NCBI GenBank assembly: GCA_964528095.1
Contig: CAZGSG010000011.1
Location: 1-42,269, forward strand
DNA from: CAZGSG01 sp964528095
GTDB lineage: Bacteria; Bacteroidota; Bacteroidia; Chitinophagales; Chitinophagaceae
Reading direction: 5' to 3'
DNA: 42,269 bases
The notes below the pieces were generated by a model. The model made no database searches, was not told the origin of the DNA, and saw only the letters and a program-made list of their open reading frames with translations. The number at the start of each line of letters is the position of its first letter. Position 1 is the stretch's first letter. Positions 1 to 8,949 of this stretch are shown here, one piece after another. Both the position numbers and the translations under genes were made by a program.

Positions 1-2048
1 GTAACAGCGGCAGCATCCAGTTTCCGGATCTCTTCGGCAGTAAATCCTTTTTCACTCAGGGTTTGATGATTGATAAAAGGAGCATTGGCAAAAGAAGCCG
101 CCCCTACCGCATATTTAATGATTGCCTGTGATTCCTTCAATGTATATCCCAGGTTCTTCAATGCGGCTGGTACCGATTGATTGATGATACGGAAATAACC
201 ACCGCCCGATAATTTTTTAAATTTCACCAATGCAAAATCGGGCTCCACTCCCGTAGTATCACAATCCATCACCAAACCGATCGTGCCCGTAGGCGCGATC
301 ACTGTGGCCTGCGCATTGCGATAACCATATTGTTCCCCTAACTCTACCGCATCATCCCATGCTTTACACGCGGCTTTTAATAAATAGTCCGGGCAATTCT
401 CGGCTTTAATGCCCTGTGGTTTTAAGCTCAACCCCTCGTATTCATCCGCATCATATGCTGCAAGACGGTGATTGCGCATTACGCGCATCATATGTTCCTT
501 ATTATCCTCATACCTGGGAAATGCGCCAAGTACTCCTGCCATTTCCGCCGAGGTTTTATAAGCTGTGCCTGTCATGATCGCCGTGATAGCGCCGGCAATA
601 CCCCTTGCTTCATCACTATCATAAGGAATGCCACTTACCATCAGCATAGTGCCCAGGTTGGCATATCCCAATCCCAGTGTACGGTATTCATAACTCAATT
701 GCGCTACTTCCTTTGAAGGGAACTGCGCCATCAATACAGATACTTCCAGTACAACAGTCCAGAGCCGGCAATTGTATTCATATCCCTCTACATCAAACTG
801 GTTGTTTTCTGTATCAAAAAACTTCATCAGGTTGGCCGACGCGAGATTACAGGCTGTATTATCCAGGAACATGTATTCACTACAGGGATTGGATGCTCTT
901 ATCTCGCCTCCTTCCGGGCAGGTATGCCATTCGTTGATCGTTGTATTGTATTGTGTACCCGGATCTGCACAACGCCAGGCGGCATAGGAGATCTTCTTCC
1001 ACAATTCCCTGGCAGGAATTTTTTTCATCACCCGCCCATCCATTCTTCCTTTCAATTCCCATTCACCATCTTCTTCCAATACTTTGAAAAAAGAGTTGGG
1101 AATACGGATCGAGTTATTTGAATTCTGACCACTTACTGTTTTATACGCTTCATCCTCATAGCCCGATGGATATCCGGCTGCTATTAATGCCGCTACCTTT
1201 CTTTCTTCTTCCACTTTCCAGTCAATGAATTCTGCTATCTCCGGGTGGTCGAGATCAAGACAAACCATCTTGGCCGCCCTTCTTGTAGTGCCGCCACTTT
1301 TGATAGCACCTGCCGCACGATCACCTATTTTCAGAAAACTCATTAACCCGCTTGATGTACCACCACCACTTAGTTTTTCATTAGCTCCGCGCAGACTTGA
1401 ATAATTAGTGCCTACACCAGAACCGTATTTAAAGATCCTTGCTTCACGTACCCAGAGGTCCATGATACCGCCTTCATTCACCAGGTCATCATCCACGCTT
1501 AATATAAAACAGGCATGTGGTTGTGGCCGCTCATAGGCGGAAGTTGATTTTTTTAATTGTCCATCTACGGCATCTACATAATAATGTCCCTGTGGTTTTC
1601 CTTTTATGCCATAGCTTTCATGCAGCCCTGTATTGAACCATTGCGGTGAATTGGGCACGCACATCTGGTTGAGAATAGAATAGACCAGTTCTTCGTAAAA
1701 AATTTCCGCATCTGCGGAAGAAGCAAAATAACCATACCGCTCTCCCCATACCCGCCAGCAATTAGCCATACGGTGTGCTACCTGTTTGGCCGAAGTCTCT
1801 CTGCCCAGTGATCCATCAGGCTGAGGTACACCTGCTTTACGAAAATATTGTTGCGCTAAAATATCAGTAGCTATCTGGCTCCATTGTCTCGGCACTTCTA
1901 CATTGTTCATTTCAAATACCGTTTCGCCATTTGGATTGCGGATAACGGATGTGCGGTAATCGTATTCAAACAGATCGAAAACAGAGATCCCTTCCTTAGT
2001 AAAGCGACGGGAGAATTGCAAACCGGAAGCCCGCTTTGTGTTAGCCAT
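1..2048 (-). CDS. nrdJ: Adenosylcobalamin-dependent (class II) ribonucleoside-diphosphate reductase, N-terminal part
   Basis: Reduces ribonucleotides to deoxyribonucleotides with a cobalamin-generated thiyl radical, independent of oxygen. I translated the minus strand from ATG at 2048-2046; the protein begins MANTKRASGLQFSRRFTKEG and stays open to the window edge (about 682 residues; the C-terminus is missing). Recognisable class II segments include NSPQWFNTG, then HACFILSVDDDLVNEGGI with the active-site Cys region, the glycine-rich GSGVGTNYSSLRG and SGGTTRRAAKMVCLD. It has its own upstream region of about 600 bases, separating it from the divergent DUF2490 gene. No cobalamin riboswitch could be recognised upstream, although the enzyme needs B12. 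Class assignment is firm. The missing end prevents checking the C-terminal redox cysteines. Confidence 0.93.
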   Translation of the reverse strand, partial: MANTKRASGLQFSRRFTKEGISVFDLFEYDYRTSVIRNPNGETVFEMNNVEVPRQWSQIATDILAQQYFRKAGVPQPDGSLGRETSAKQVAHRMANCWRVWGERYGYFASSADAEIFYEELVYSILNQMCVPNSPQWFNTGLHESYGIKGKPQGHYYVDAVDGQLKKSTSAYERPQPHACFILSVDDDLVNEGGIMDLWVREARIFKYGSGVGTNYSSLRGANEKLSGGGTSSGLMSFLKIGDRAAGAIKSGGTTRRAAKMVCLDLDHPEIAEFIDWKVEEERKVAALIAAGYPSGYEDEAYKTVSGQNSNNSIRIPNSFFKVLEEDGEWELKGRMDGRVMKKIPARELWKKISYAAWRCADPGTQYNTTINEWHTCPEGGEIRASNPCSEYMFLDNTACNLASANLMKFFDTENNQFDVEGYEYNCRLWTVVLEVSVLMAQFPSKEVAQLSYEYRTLGLGYANLGTMLMVSGIPYDSDEARGIAGAITAIMTGTAYKTSAEMAGVLGAFPRYEDNKEHMMRVMRNHRLAAYDADEYEGLSLKPQGIKAENCPDYLLKAACKAWDDAVELGEQYGYRNAQATVIAPTGTIGLVMDCDTTGVEPDFALVKFKKLSGGGYFRIINQSVPAALKNLGYTLKESQAIIKYAVGAASFANAPFINHQTLSEKGFTAEEIRKLDAAAV

Positions 2049-2148
2049 AACTGATGAATTTAATGTGTTTGAGACCCTATTATTCCAGTGATCCACCCAG
2101 GCGGGTGACGTTTACGAAACTATTTTTTACTACGCTTATTTCAAACCC

Positions 2149-2173
2149 ACAAATATTAACATTGTGTGGATAA
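2149..2173 (-). promoter_or_regulatory. Candidate operator with DnaA box upstream of nrdJ
   Basis: About 100 bases upstream of the nrdJ start there is an imperfect palindrome with CCACA/TGTGG ends. Overlapping it is a perfect 9-base DnaA box (TTATCCACA on the minus strand, 2173-2165). A near-match to the Bacteroidota -7 box (AATATTTG, minus strand) lies inside the palindrome. The sites are visible; binding by DnaA or NrdR is inference. Confidence 0.3.
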
Positions 2174-2313
2174 TAATGCCGCTGTTTCACCTAACGCTTA
2201 ACAGTGTTGGCTTATAAAATTTTTGCACACTCCTTATAGCTTGCAGGGCCATTTTTTTATTTGGCAGATCGGTAAGTTAGTAGTAGATATAGGAAACCCC
2301 TATTTTGTTTTTT

Positions 2314-2528
2314 ACACGGAGGCGCTGGTGATCATTCTTTCTGTTTAGAATTTACTCTTGTTATGATTTTAATAATAGACTATAGCTTAAAATAGGGAGG
2401 CACAGATTAGGAAAATTCTTCAAAGCATCTTGAACTTTTCCGTGCTCCATATTTTGAGCTATAATTTTATTACACTACTGAAAGAAGTTAATTTCAGACA
2501 AAGCAAAAGATCACCAGTGCCTCCGTGT
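2314..2528. repeat. Nested fold-back element, ACACGGA family, copy 1
   Basis: The outer arms 2314-2333 and 2509-2528 are reverse complements over 20 bases with one mismatch (ACACGGAGGCGCTGGTGATC on the left). Weaker complementarity continues outward, with TAGTAG near 2280 and CTACTA near 2562. A second pair lies inside: 2381-2403 and 2442-2463, built on TATAGCT/AGCTATA and AGGGAGGCAC/GTGCTCC. A related element sits at 38941-39148 with the same nesting and the shared inner motif GGAGGCA. This element is the main content of the 595-base gap between nrdJ and the DUF2490 gene. No ORF or transposase is associated with it. Confidence 0.75.
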
Positions 2529-2643
2529 TAAAAAAGAAAAACAAACTCTACCCCTGAATACCTACTATAACCCCGTGTTAAAAAAACGATGAGACTATCT
2601 CTTTTCAATTTGCCAACAACTTATTTTTTTGTTCTTTTGCAAC

Positions 2644-3372
2644 ATGAAAAAAATCTGTTTCCTGTTATTTGCGATTTTTATTATTTGCATTGCCAACCGT
2701 GTGCATGCACAATCTCAGTTTACAGGCTGGCTGGCTTCGTTCAATACATTTAAAACAGGAAAAAAAACAAGTATCCACGCAGACGTTCAATTAAGAAGTT
2801 CAGATGAATTGAAACGCATGCAAACCATACTTGTCCGTACAGGGTTGAATGTTCATCTATCCAAACAACTTATTGTTACTGCAGGTTATGCTTTTATTGA
2901 TAATTACAGAACAGTAAGTAATGTAAGCGGGTATGCGCCTGAACACCGGATCTGGGAACAGCTTTTATATAATCACAAGCTGAACCGGGTGATGCTAAGT
3001 CATCGATTCAGGGTAGAGCAACGGTTTATTTCAAAAAGTGTAGCGATCAATAATGAACTAAAAAATGACGGCTCTCTTTACGCCAACCGTTTCCGCTATT
3101 TTTTGCGAAATGTCATTCCTTTTACAAAAGAGCCCGTTTTTCAGAAAGGCATGTTTGCGGCTTTGCAGGACGAAGTATTTCTCAATTTTGGCAATAATAC
3201 CAATGTAAATGGCAAATCCTTTGATCAAAACAGGCTTTACCTGGCGGTTGGGTACCGGCTGAAAAAGTCTTTTGACCTGGAAGCGGGCTATATGAACCAG
3301 TACATTAGTGGCAGAAATTCGGCATTTACCAACAATCATATCGTACAACTGGCCGCGTACCTGCGCCTGTAA
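2644..3372 (+). CDS. DUF2490 family outer-membrane protein
   Basis: A secreted, probably beta-barrel outer-membrane protein of 242 residues and unknown function. I place the start at ATG 2644 (MKKICFLLFAIFIICIANRV, signal peptide ending HAQ) rather than an in-frame codon five triplets earlier, because the signal peptide then begins with its lysines. The mature part alternates polar and hydrophobic residues, has motifs such as HRFRVEQRF and LYLAVGYRLKKSFDLEAGY, and ends in aromatic/Leu residues, as expected for a barrel strand. DUF2490 members in Bacteroidota have this length and layout. A -7-like box (TTCTTTTG) lies only four bases before the ATG, so the transcript may have almost no leader. 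The substrate or role cannot be read from sequence. Confidence 0.8.
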   Translation: MKKICFLLFAIFIICIANRVHAQSQFTGWLASFNTFKTGKKTSIHADVQLRSSDELKRMQTILVRTGLNVHLSKQLIVTAGYAFIDNYRTVSNVSGYAPEHRIWEQLLYNHKLNRVMLSHRFRVEQRFISKSVAINNELKNDGSLYANRFRYFLRNVIPFTKEPVFQKGMFAALQDEVFLNFGNNTNVNGKSFDQNRLYLAVGYRLKKSFDLEAGYMNQYISGRNSAFTNNHIVQLAAYLRL

Positions 3373-3486
3373 ATCGTTTTCGCCGCTGAAACCCGTATAT
3401 ATTCAGCGTAAAAGACCTGAATAACGGTCAGAATCGTTTGTAAATCAAAACTTTTTCGCATTTTTGCAGCAATCAACCGGTACCGG

Positions 3487-4242
3487 ATGAAGTCTATTAT
3501 CTATCAACAATTAGCGGAGAAAAAGAAGCAGGGGAAAAAATCCTTTGCCGTATTAATTGACCCTGACAAGGTAGATGCAACAATACTGGATGAACTGGTT
3601 GAATTATCTGTTGCCGCCAAAGTAGATTACCTGCTAGTTGGTGGTAGTCTTGTCATCTCTAATCATCTTGATGATTGCGTAAAGCATATCAAAAAGAATT
3701 GCGAGATCCCCGTTATTTTATTTCCCGGCAGTCCTTCACAGATCAGTAAATATGCGGACGCGTTATTATACCTGTCCCTTATTTCCGGCCGTAACCCTGA
3801 ATTGCTGATCGGTCAGCACGTGGTATCGGCTCCCTTTGTTCGCCAGTCGGGACTGGAAATAATGCCAACCGGTTATATCGTCGTTGATGGTGGGGCGCCT
3901 ACCACCGTTTCCTATATCAGCAATGCCAGCCCTGTGCCTGCAGACAAAAATGAGATTGCCATGTGTACTGCGATGGCCGGTGAAATGCTGGGCATGAAAC
4001 TAATTTATATGGACTCAGGCAGTGGCGCCAAAAGACCTATTGCTGAAAGCATGATCAAAAGTGTTGCCGATCATATTGAAGTGCCCCTTATCATTGGCGG
4101 CGGCATTGTTCAACCAGAAAAAGCCTATCTCAATTGCAAAGCTGGTGCTGATGTGATCGTGGTAGGCAATGCCATTGAGAAAGACGCTTCGTTGATCAAA
4201 GAAATGAGTGATGCCGTACATTCTGTACCGGTGCTGAAATAA
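3487..4242 (+). CDS. Geranylgeranylglyceryl/heptaprenylglyceryl-phosphate synthase family protein (PcrB/GGGPS)
   Basis: A 251-residue TIM barrel of the GGGPS family, which joins sn-glycerol-1-phosphate to a polyprenyl diphosphate through an ether bond. Visible features: FAVLIDPDKV at strand 1 (phosphate/metal region, residues about 20-29), LVGGSL, PVILFPGSPSQIS, YLSLISGRNP, the GYIVVDGG segment, YMDSGSGA and the C-terminal phosphate-binding LIIGGGI...GADVIVVGNAIE. It resembles the group II enzymes found in Archaea and Bacteroidota. The stop is four bases from the convergent M28 peptidase stop. The CDS begins downstream of a near-consensus -7 box (CATTTTTG, about 3459). The G1P source and in vivo product in Bacteroidota are unclear; no partner ether-lipid gene lies in this window. 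Confidence 0.93.
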   Translation: MKSIIYQQLAEKKKQGKKSFAVLIDPDKVDATILDELVELSVAAKVDYLLVGGSLVISNHLDDCVKHIKKNCEIPVILFPGSPSQISKYADALLYLSLISGRNPELLIGQHVVSAPFVRQSGLEIMPTGYIVVDGGAPTTVSYISNASPVPADKNEIAMCTAMAGEMLGMKLIYMDSGSGAKRPIAESMIKSVADHIEVPLIIGGGIVQPEKAYLNCKAGADVIVVGNAIEKDASLIKEMSDAVHSVPVLK

Positions 4243-4246
4243 TAAT

Positions 4247-5566
4247 TCACCATTTTACCCTGAAATTACTGGGCTTTTCCCTTTCATAGTCGCGCGGATT
4301 CGGCCGACCCGGTGTTGCTGTACCATTTACCAACGGAATGGCTGCAACTGCAATACCCTGGATGATCGCCGTCATATTGGGGATATCGATCCTTCTTAGC
4401 TCATCGCAGGGTTGATGATAACAGGGATCGTCATCGTCACTGGCCATAATTGTATGAGCGGGTACGCCTTTTTCTGCAAAAGGGTAATTGTCGCTTCGTC
4501 TGAATAATTGTTTTTCCTCATTCGGTTCCGACATTTTTCTGATACCCGCTCTGCGCAATCCTTTTTCCAGTAGAGCAGGTAAGCCTGAATACCGAAACCC
4601 GGTAATAAAAACCTCTTTTTTCCAAAACTGACGCACACCGATCATTTCTATATTGATGCCAGCAATTATTTTATCCGGATTGATATAATTGGCAAATTCA
4701 TAAGATCCTTTTAGCCCCAATTCTTCTCCTGAAAAAGCACAAAACAACAGCGTTCGTTCATTATCGTTCCGCAGGGCATAATAATGTGCCAGCATAAGCA
4801 TTGCCGTTACACCCGATGCATTGTCATTGGCGCCATTCATTATGCTGTCCCTGCTATCATTATATACGCCTTCGTGATCATAATGTGATGAAAAAAGAAT
4901 GAACTCATCTGCCTTTGTTTTTCCTTTCAGCATTCCTACCACATTGTATTGCGTTGTATTGTAATAAGCGATATTGCTGGTAAGTTGTAGTGCTACAGGA
5001 GCGGTCTCCGCATACACTAACAAAAGATTTCGCTTAAGTCCTCCTTCCTTTATGCTCATTTTGAGTGGGAAAAAATTAACTCCATCGGGTTGCTTATGAT
5101 CCGTCCAGATAAGCAAAGAAGAAGTATCGTTGTCTATTTTTTCAAGTACTCCCGAAGTGAAAAAAGAGTCCAGCTTTACAACAATAAAATCGGTTAACTT
5201 CTTTGGGGCATAGCTGCCTGGCGATACATTCACATAGATAAATTGACTATTCGGCAACTTTTCATTATTCCAACTGAGATAATCCGGAACACTGTTCTTA
5301 CCGCCGCCAAACGGGCGAAAAGGCAGGTAATAATTTGCAAATTCGCTTAGCGGTTGAAGTTTGCTGCGCTCGAATTCATTGCCGATAAACTTAGCCGCCT
5401 GTAATAGTTCGGGCCTGCCATTTCCCCGGCCCTTCAGCGAATCTGATGAAAGCCAGGAGATCACCCTTTTTACATTTTCCTTTGTAATTGTATCGCCTAC
5501 GCTTTGCGAAAAAACAAATGGCTGCCCCACTGAAAGAACAGCCATTATTAAAAGTATTTTTTTCAT
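4247..5566 (-). CDS. Secreted M28 family zinc metallopeptidase (downstream paralogue)
   Basis: An aminopeptidase-type M28 peptidase of 439 residues. Start chosen at ATG 5566 (MKKILLIMAVLSV, signal peptide ending FSQ); an in-frame TTG at 5578 overlaps the previous gene and would spoil the signal peptide. Metal-site motifs appear in order: SSHYDHEGV (His, Asp), NGANDNASG (bridging Asp), FSGEELGLKG (catalytic Glu-Glu), NIEMIGV and a final His in PCYHQPCDE. About 180 residues precede the catalytic part, as in periplasmic or outer-membrane M28 members. It is separated by eight bases from the stop of the upstream M28 gene, so the pair is co-transcribed. Likely role is peptide trimming outside the cytoplasm; the substrate is unknown. 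Confidence 0.9.
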   Translation of the reverse strand: MKKILLIMAVLSVGQPFVFSQSVGDTITKENVKRVISWLSSDSLKGRGNGRPELLQAAKFIGNEFERSKLQPLSEFANYYLPFRPFGGGKNSVPDYLSWNNEKLPNSQFIYVNVSPGSYAPKKLTDFIVVKLDSFFTSGVLEKIDNDTSSLLIWTDHKQPDGVNFFPLKMSIKEGGLKRNLLLVYAETAPVALQLTSNIAYYNTTQYNVVGMLKGKTKADEFILFSSHYDHEGVYNDSRDSIMNGANDNASGVTAMLMLAHYYALRNDNERTLLFCAFSGEELGLKGSYEFANYINPDKIIAGINIEMIGVRQFWKKEVFITGFRYSGLPALLEKGLRRAGIRKMSEPNEEKQLFRRSDNYPFAEKGVPAHTIMASDDDDPCYHQPCDELRRIDIPNMTAIIQGIAVAAIPLVNGTATPGRPNPRDYEREKPSNFRVKW

Positions 5567-5574
5567 TGTACCGG

Positions 5575-6861
5575 TCAACGCAGGTCCTCCACTTTCACCC
5601 TCGCAGGTGAGTCTTTTCCATCAACGATGGACCGGGAACTCAGCGCAATAGATTTGATGATCATTGCCATATTTTCCATATCCAGTGTTTCAACCTGGTC
5701 GCTTACTTTATGATAGTTTGGTTCGCTGTCCATTTTGGAAGTAGAGATCGTATGTGCCGGTACTCCAAGCCGGGCCAGTGTTGCATTATCTGAGCGATAA
5801 AATAATTGCTGATCAGGATAGGGGTCCGGGTAAAAAGTAAACCCTGTGCCCGCAAGATTTTTTTGCAGGATAGCACCCATATCTGTTTTTTCAAAACCCG
5901 TGATATACGCTGAGTTTTTACCCCATTTGCTATCCGTTCCAATCATTTCTATATTGAACATGGCCATCACTTTTGCCGGGTCAAATTGTTTGGAGAAATA
6001 CCTGGCACCAAAACCGCCGATCTCTTCCGCGGTGAACGCAGCAAAAATGATCGTGCGCTCATTATTTTTCAATGCCTTGAAGTATTTGGCCAGCATGATC
6101 ACCGCCGTTGTACCGGCAGCATCATCATTCGCGCCATTATAGATAGAATCACCATTTACCGCTTTTCCTATTCCCAAATGGTCATAATGCCCGGAAAAAA
6201 TAACATATTCATTTTTTTTGCTTTTGCCCGGCAGTACGCCTACTACATTGGCCAGTTTCTGTTCTGTTATTTCATGCTTGGCTTCTACAGAAAATTTAGA
6301 AGGAGTTGTTGCAGCTAACACAAATACCAGGTTCCTATCTGTTTTAAACGCATTTCTTTTCAGGAATGTAAGACGTCCGAACATCTTTGTAAAGCTGGTA
6401 TCCACCACTACCAACTGGTTCTTATTTGCTGCTGAAAATTTTGATGCCTCTGTAAAAAGATTAGCCCCCGCTTTTATCGATGCAATCTCATAGCCGGAAG
6501 ACTGGTCCATTTTAAAATCGGGCTGAAAACTAACTACGACAATTTCTTTTGGATCGATGGTCACCCCATCCAATACTGCCGATGCACTGATTTGTTTTGC
6601 AGTGGTCACGCTGAATTCCTGGCGATAGCTGGCGCTGTTATTCCAGGTTTGCAGACCGGTGGCTTTAAACTCCGCTGCAATAAAATCTGCCGCCCTGTCT
6701 ATATCGGGCGTAAATGTTTTGCGGCCTTTCATTTCATCTGATGCAAGTACTTTCAGGATACGTTCAGATTCTTTTGCGGTAATGATGCCATCTGCTTTTT
6801 GCGCCGATAAAAAACCAGTCGCTGTGAGCAATACTGCAGAGGCAAGGAAAAATTTCTTCAT
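5575..6861 (-). CDS. Secreted M28 family zinc metallopeptidase (upstream paralogue)
   Basis: A 428-residue M28 peptidase with a signal peptide (MKKFFLASAVLLTATGFLSAQ). The zinc-binding and catalytic set is complete: FSGHYDHLGIG, NGANDDAAGT, FTAEEIGGFG, NIEMIGTDS and the closing PNYHKVSDQ His. It shares overall layout with the downstream gene (the same SGHYDH/ANDxAxG spacing and GVPAHTI near the end), so the two are tandem paralogues. It lies 92 bases downstream of the LytTR regulator on the same strand and could be read from the same transcript. A small hairpin (GCTGGT/ACCAGC, 6903-6918) sits in that gap without a T-run. Confidence 0.92.
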   Translation of the reverse strand: MKKFFLASAVLLTATGFLSAQKADGIITAKESERILKVLASDEMKGRKTFTPDIDRAADFIAAEFKATGLQTWNNSASYRQEFSVTTAKQISASAVLDGVTIDPKEIVVVSFQPDFKMDQSSGYEIASIKAGANLFTEASKFSAANKNQLVVVDTSFTKMFGRLTFLKRNAFKTDRNLVFVLAATTPSKFSVEAKHEITEQKLANVVGVLPGKSKKNEYVIFSGHYDHLGIGKAVNGDSIYNGANDDAAGTTAVIMLAKYFKALKNNERTIIFAAFTAEEIGGFGARYFSKQFDPAKVMAMFNIEMIGTDSKWGKNSAYITGFEKTDMGAILQKNLAGTGFTFYPDPYPDQQLFYRSDNATLARLGVPAHTISTSKMDSEPNYHKVSDQVETLDMENMAMIIKSIALSSRSIVDGKDSPARVKVEDLR

Positions 6862-6953
6862 AAATGAGTTAAGGAGATAATAGATTAAAAGAGTTTATGA
6901 ATGCTGGTTGGTACCAGCGCTTTGCGCACAAGTGATACAAGAAAAATGGACCG

Positions 6954-7682
6954 TTACAGGCTCATCATTTCTTTGAACTTAACCGTCTGCCGGCGGCTGA
7001 CTTCGATCTTTTCGCCACCTTTTAATTCCAGCAGCAGGCCTCCATTAAAATAAGGTTCTATTTTATCGATCATCCGGAGGTTCACGATATGTTTACGATT
7101 AGCGCGGAAAAAGAATTTTTCGTCCAGTCTTTCTTCCAGCGCATTCAGCGATTTTAATATCAATGGCTTATTAGGTCCAAAAAATACTTTGGCGTAATTG
7201 CCCACGCTTTCAAATAATCTTATTTCATTCAGTTTCACAAACCAGCAGCGTTCGCCATCTTTTACAAACACCTGGTCATGCTCACCCAGTATGCTATTAT
7301 TGATATTTTCGGTGGTGATCTTTGGCTCGCGTGTTTCACCTGTCTGTAGTTTCTGAATAGCATCTGCAAGACGCTTGGGCTCCACTGGTTTCAACAGGTA
7401 GTCCAGCGCATTTACTTCAAAAGCTTTTAATGCAAATTCATCATAAGCCGTGGTAAAGATCACCTGGGGTGAACGTTCCAGTTGGGCAAGCATATCAAAA
7501 CCTGTTTTTCCCGGCATTTGTATATCCAGGAAAATAAGATCGGGATGCATGCTCTCGATCTTGGCAATCCCCTCTTCCGCATTCGCCGCTTCATCGATCA
7601 CTTCTACTTCGGGGAACTCCAGTAATAATTTTTTCAACTCTGCCCTTGCCAGGCGTTCATCATCAATAATAATTGCTCTCAT
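6954..7682 (-). CDS. LytTR family response regulator
   Basis: A 242-residue two-component regulator with a receiver domain (residues about 1-115; acidic pair D7/D8, phospho-acceptor D53 in FLDIQMPG, conserved Lys in YLLKPVEP) and a C-terminal LytTR DNA-binding domain (about 135-240; RLFESVGNYAKVFF and FFRANRKHIVNL). It starts six bases after the stop of the sensor kinase, so the two are a co-transcribed pair. LytTR regulators usually control envelope or secreted-protein genes. The two M28 peptidases immediately downstream are the nearest candidate targets or co-operon members, by position only. Confidence 0.93.
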   Translation of the reverse strand: MRAIIIDDERLARAELKKLLLEFPEVEVIDEAANAEEGIAKIESMHPDLIFLDIQMPGKTGFDMLAQLERSPQVIFTTAYDEFALKAFEVNALDYLLKPVEPKRLADAIQKLQTGETREPKITTENINNSILGEHDQVFVKDGERCWFVKLNEIRLFESVGNYAKVFFGPNKPLILKSLNALEERLDEKFFFRANRKHIVNLRMIDKIEPYFNGGLLLELKGGEKIEVSRRQTVKFKEMMSL

Positions 7683-7688
7683 GTGATT

Positions 7689-8753
7689 TTATTTAATGTC
7701 AGCTTCATCAAAGGGTATAGACACTCTGGCTTCTACAAGCGATGGGCTCGCCTGCTTAATTTCAAATTTAGCCTTATTTCCGTATAAAAGGCTCAGCCGG
7801 TTAGTCGTACTGGATAGTCCAAATCCTTCCTTATTATTGAACCCATTCAGGTAACCGGTATTTTGTACTGACAATTCATGAAAATTATTTTTCAATGCTG
7901 AAACCACTCTTACCACGCCCCCATGTATCTGTCTGCTGATACCGTGTTTAATGGCATTTTCGACCAGTGTTTGCAACATCATCGGGGGAACAGGCAGGTC
8001 CAATGTATCCTCATCGATATCATATTCCACCTGCAGCCGGTCTTCAAACCGCATATTTTCCAGGGCGAGATAATCTTTTACAATGTGCAGTTCTTTTTCG
8101 AACGCCACAGCTTCTGACTTGTCAGCCTGCATGCTACTGCGGAGTATGCTGCTCAATTCCGTAATAGCTGTTCTTGCACGCTGCGGATTTTCATCCACCA
8201 GTGCGCGGATACTATTCAGCGAATTAAAAATAAAATGGGGATTGATATGCGCCTTGATGGTCTTCAGTTCCAGCTCTTTGATCAGCGCTTCCAGCTTAAA
8301 GGTATCCACTTCCTGACGCCGGCTTTTTTCAACATAATGATAAATGAAATAGATACAGTTCCACATGAACACATAAATGATCGAATGGAAATCATTATCG
8401 ATGATCCGTTGAAAAAGCGTGGGTTGTGAGGAACCGGGCGGTACCTTTTTTTCCAGTTCCATCAGCAGTTGGGCATATGTTTCAAAAAGCCCTAATAGTC
8501 CGCCAAAAATAAAGGTTACACAGATCAGGATCAGGATCTGCGACTGTAACGGCTTCAGCAGCACATTCCCTCGCCGGATCACCCATCGCATAGCATGCGT
8601 TAGCAGGATGCCCAGGGCGATAAAGATCAGCAGGCGGCTGGTAAATTTTGATTCCAGTTTATCAAAAAGGAAGGCAAAAAATACATTGATGAGCAAAAAA
8701 ACGCCCCAACCGAAAAGCTGGAATAACCAATATTGTCGTTTCCCGTTCCGCAT
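7689..8753 (-). CDS. LytS-like sensor histidine kinase
   Basis: A membrane histidine kinase of 354 residues. Start taken at ATG 8753 (MRNGKRQYWLFQLFGWGVF), which matches how Bacteroidota members of this family usually begin; an in-frame GTG at 8780 adds nine residues. Four hydrophobic segments fill the N-terminal 140 residues. The His_kinase (PF06580-type) box follows: KAHINPHFIFNSLNSIRALV, with His before FIFNSLN as phospho-acceptor. The C-terminal ATPase has the N-box LVENAIKHGI and G-box GFGLSSTTNRL. There is no separate periplasmic sensor domain, so the stimulus is probably sensed in the membrane. It forms a pair with the adjacent LytTR regulator. Confidence 0.9.
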   Translation of the reverse strand: MRNGKRQYWLFQLFGWGVFLLINVFFAFLFDKLESKFTSRLLIFIALGILLTHAMRWVIRRGNVLLKPLQSQILILICVTFIFGGLLGLFETYAQLLMELEKKVPPGSSQPTLFQRIIDNDFHSIIYVFMWNCIYFIYHYVEKSRRQEVDTFKLEALIKELELKTIKAHINPHFIFNSLNSIRALVDENPQRARTAITELSSILRSSMQADKSEAVAFEKELHIVKDYLALENMRFEDRLQVEYDIDEDTLDLPVPPMMLQTLVENAIKHGISRQIHGGVVRVVSALKNNFHELSVQNTGYLNGFNNKEGFGLSSTTNRLSLLYGNKAKFEIKQASPSLVEARVSIPFDEADIK

Positions 8754-8949
8754 ATCAGCAAATCTAACTAATTCTGCCACCCGTAGATTTTTTTAATAGA
8801 TCAGTGGAAAATACCTTTTACAAATGGGAAATCCCGACCCTGTGCTCACTAAAATCAGGGAAATTTTAACAGGTCCAATATTTGTAAAACCCAGTATAGT
8901 AGCATGATTCCGAATAAAATGTTACTTTTACACCCGTTAAAATTCACTC

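Noticed and set aside
2049..2310. Cobalamin riboswitch upstream of nrdJ
   Set aside because: I looked for B12-box and riboswitch paired elements on the minus strand and found no convincing match.
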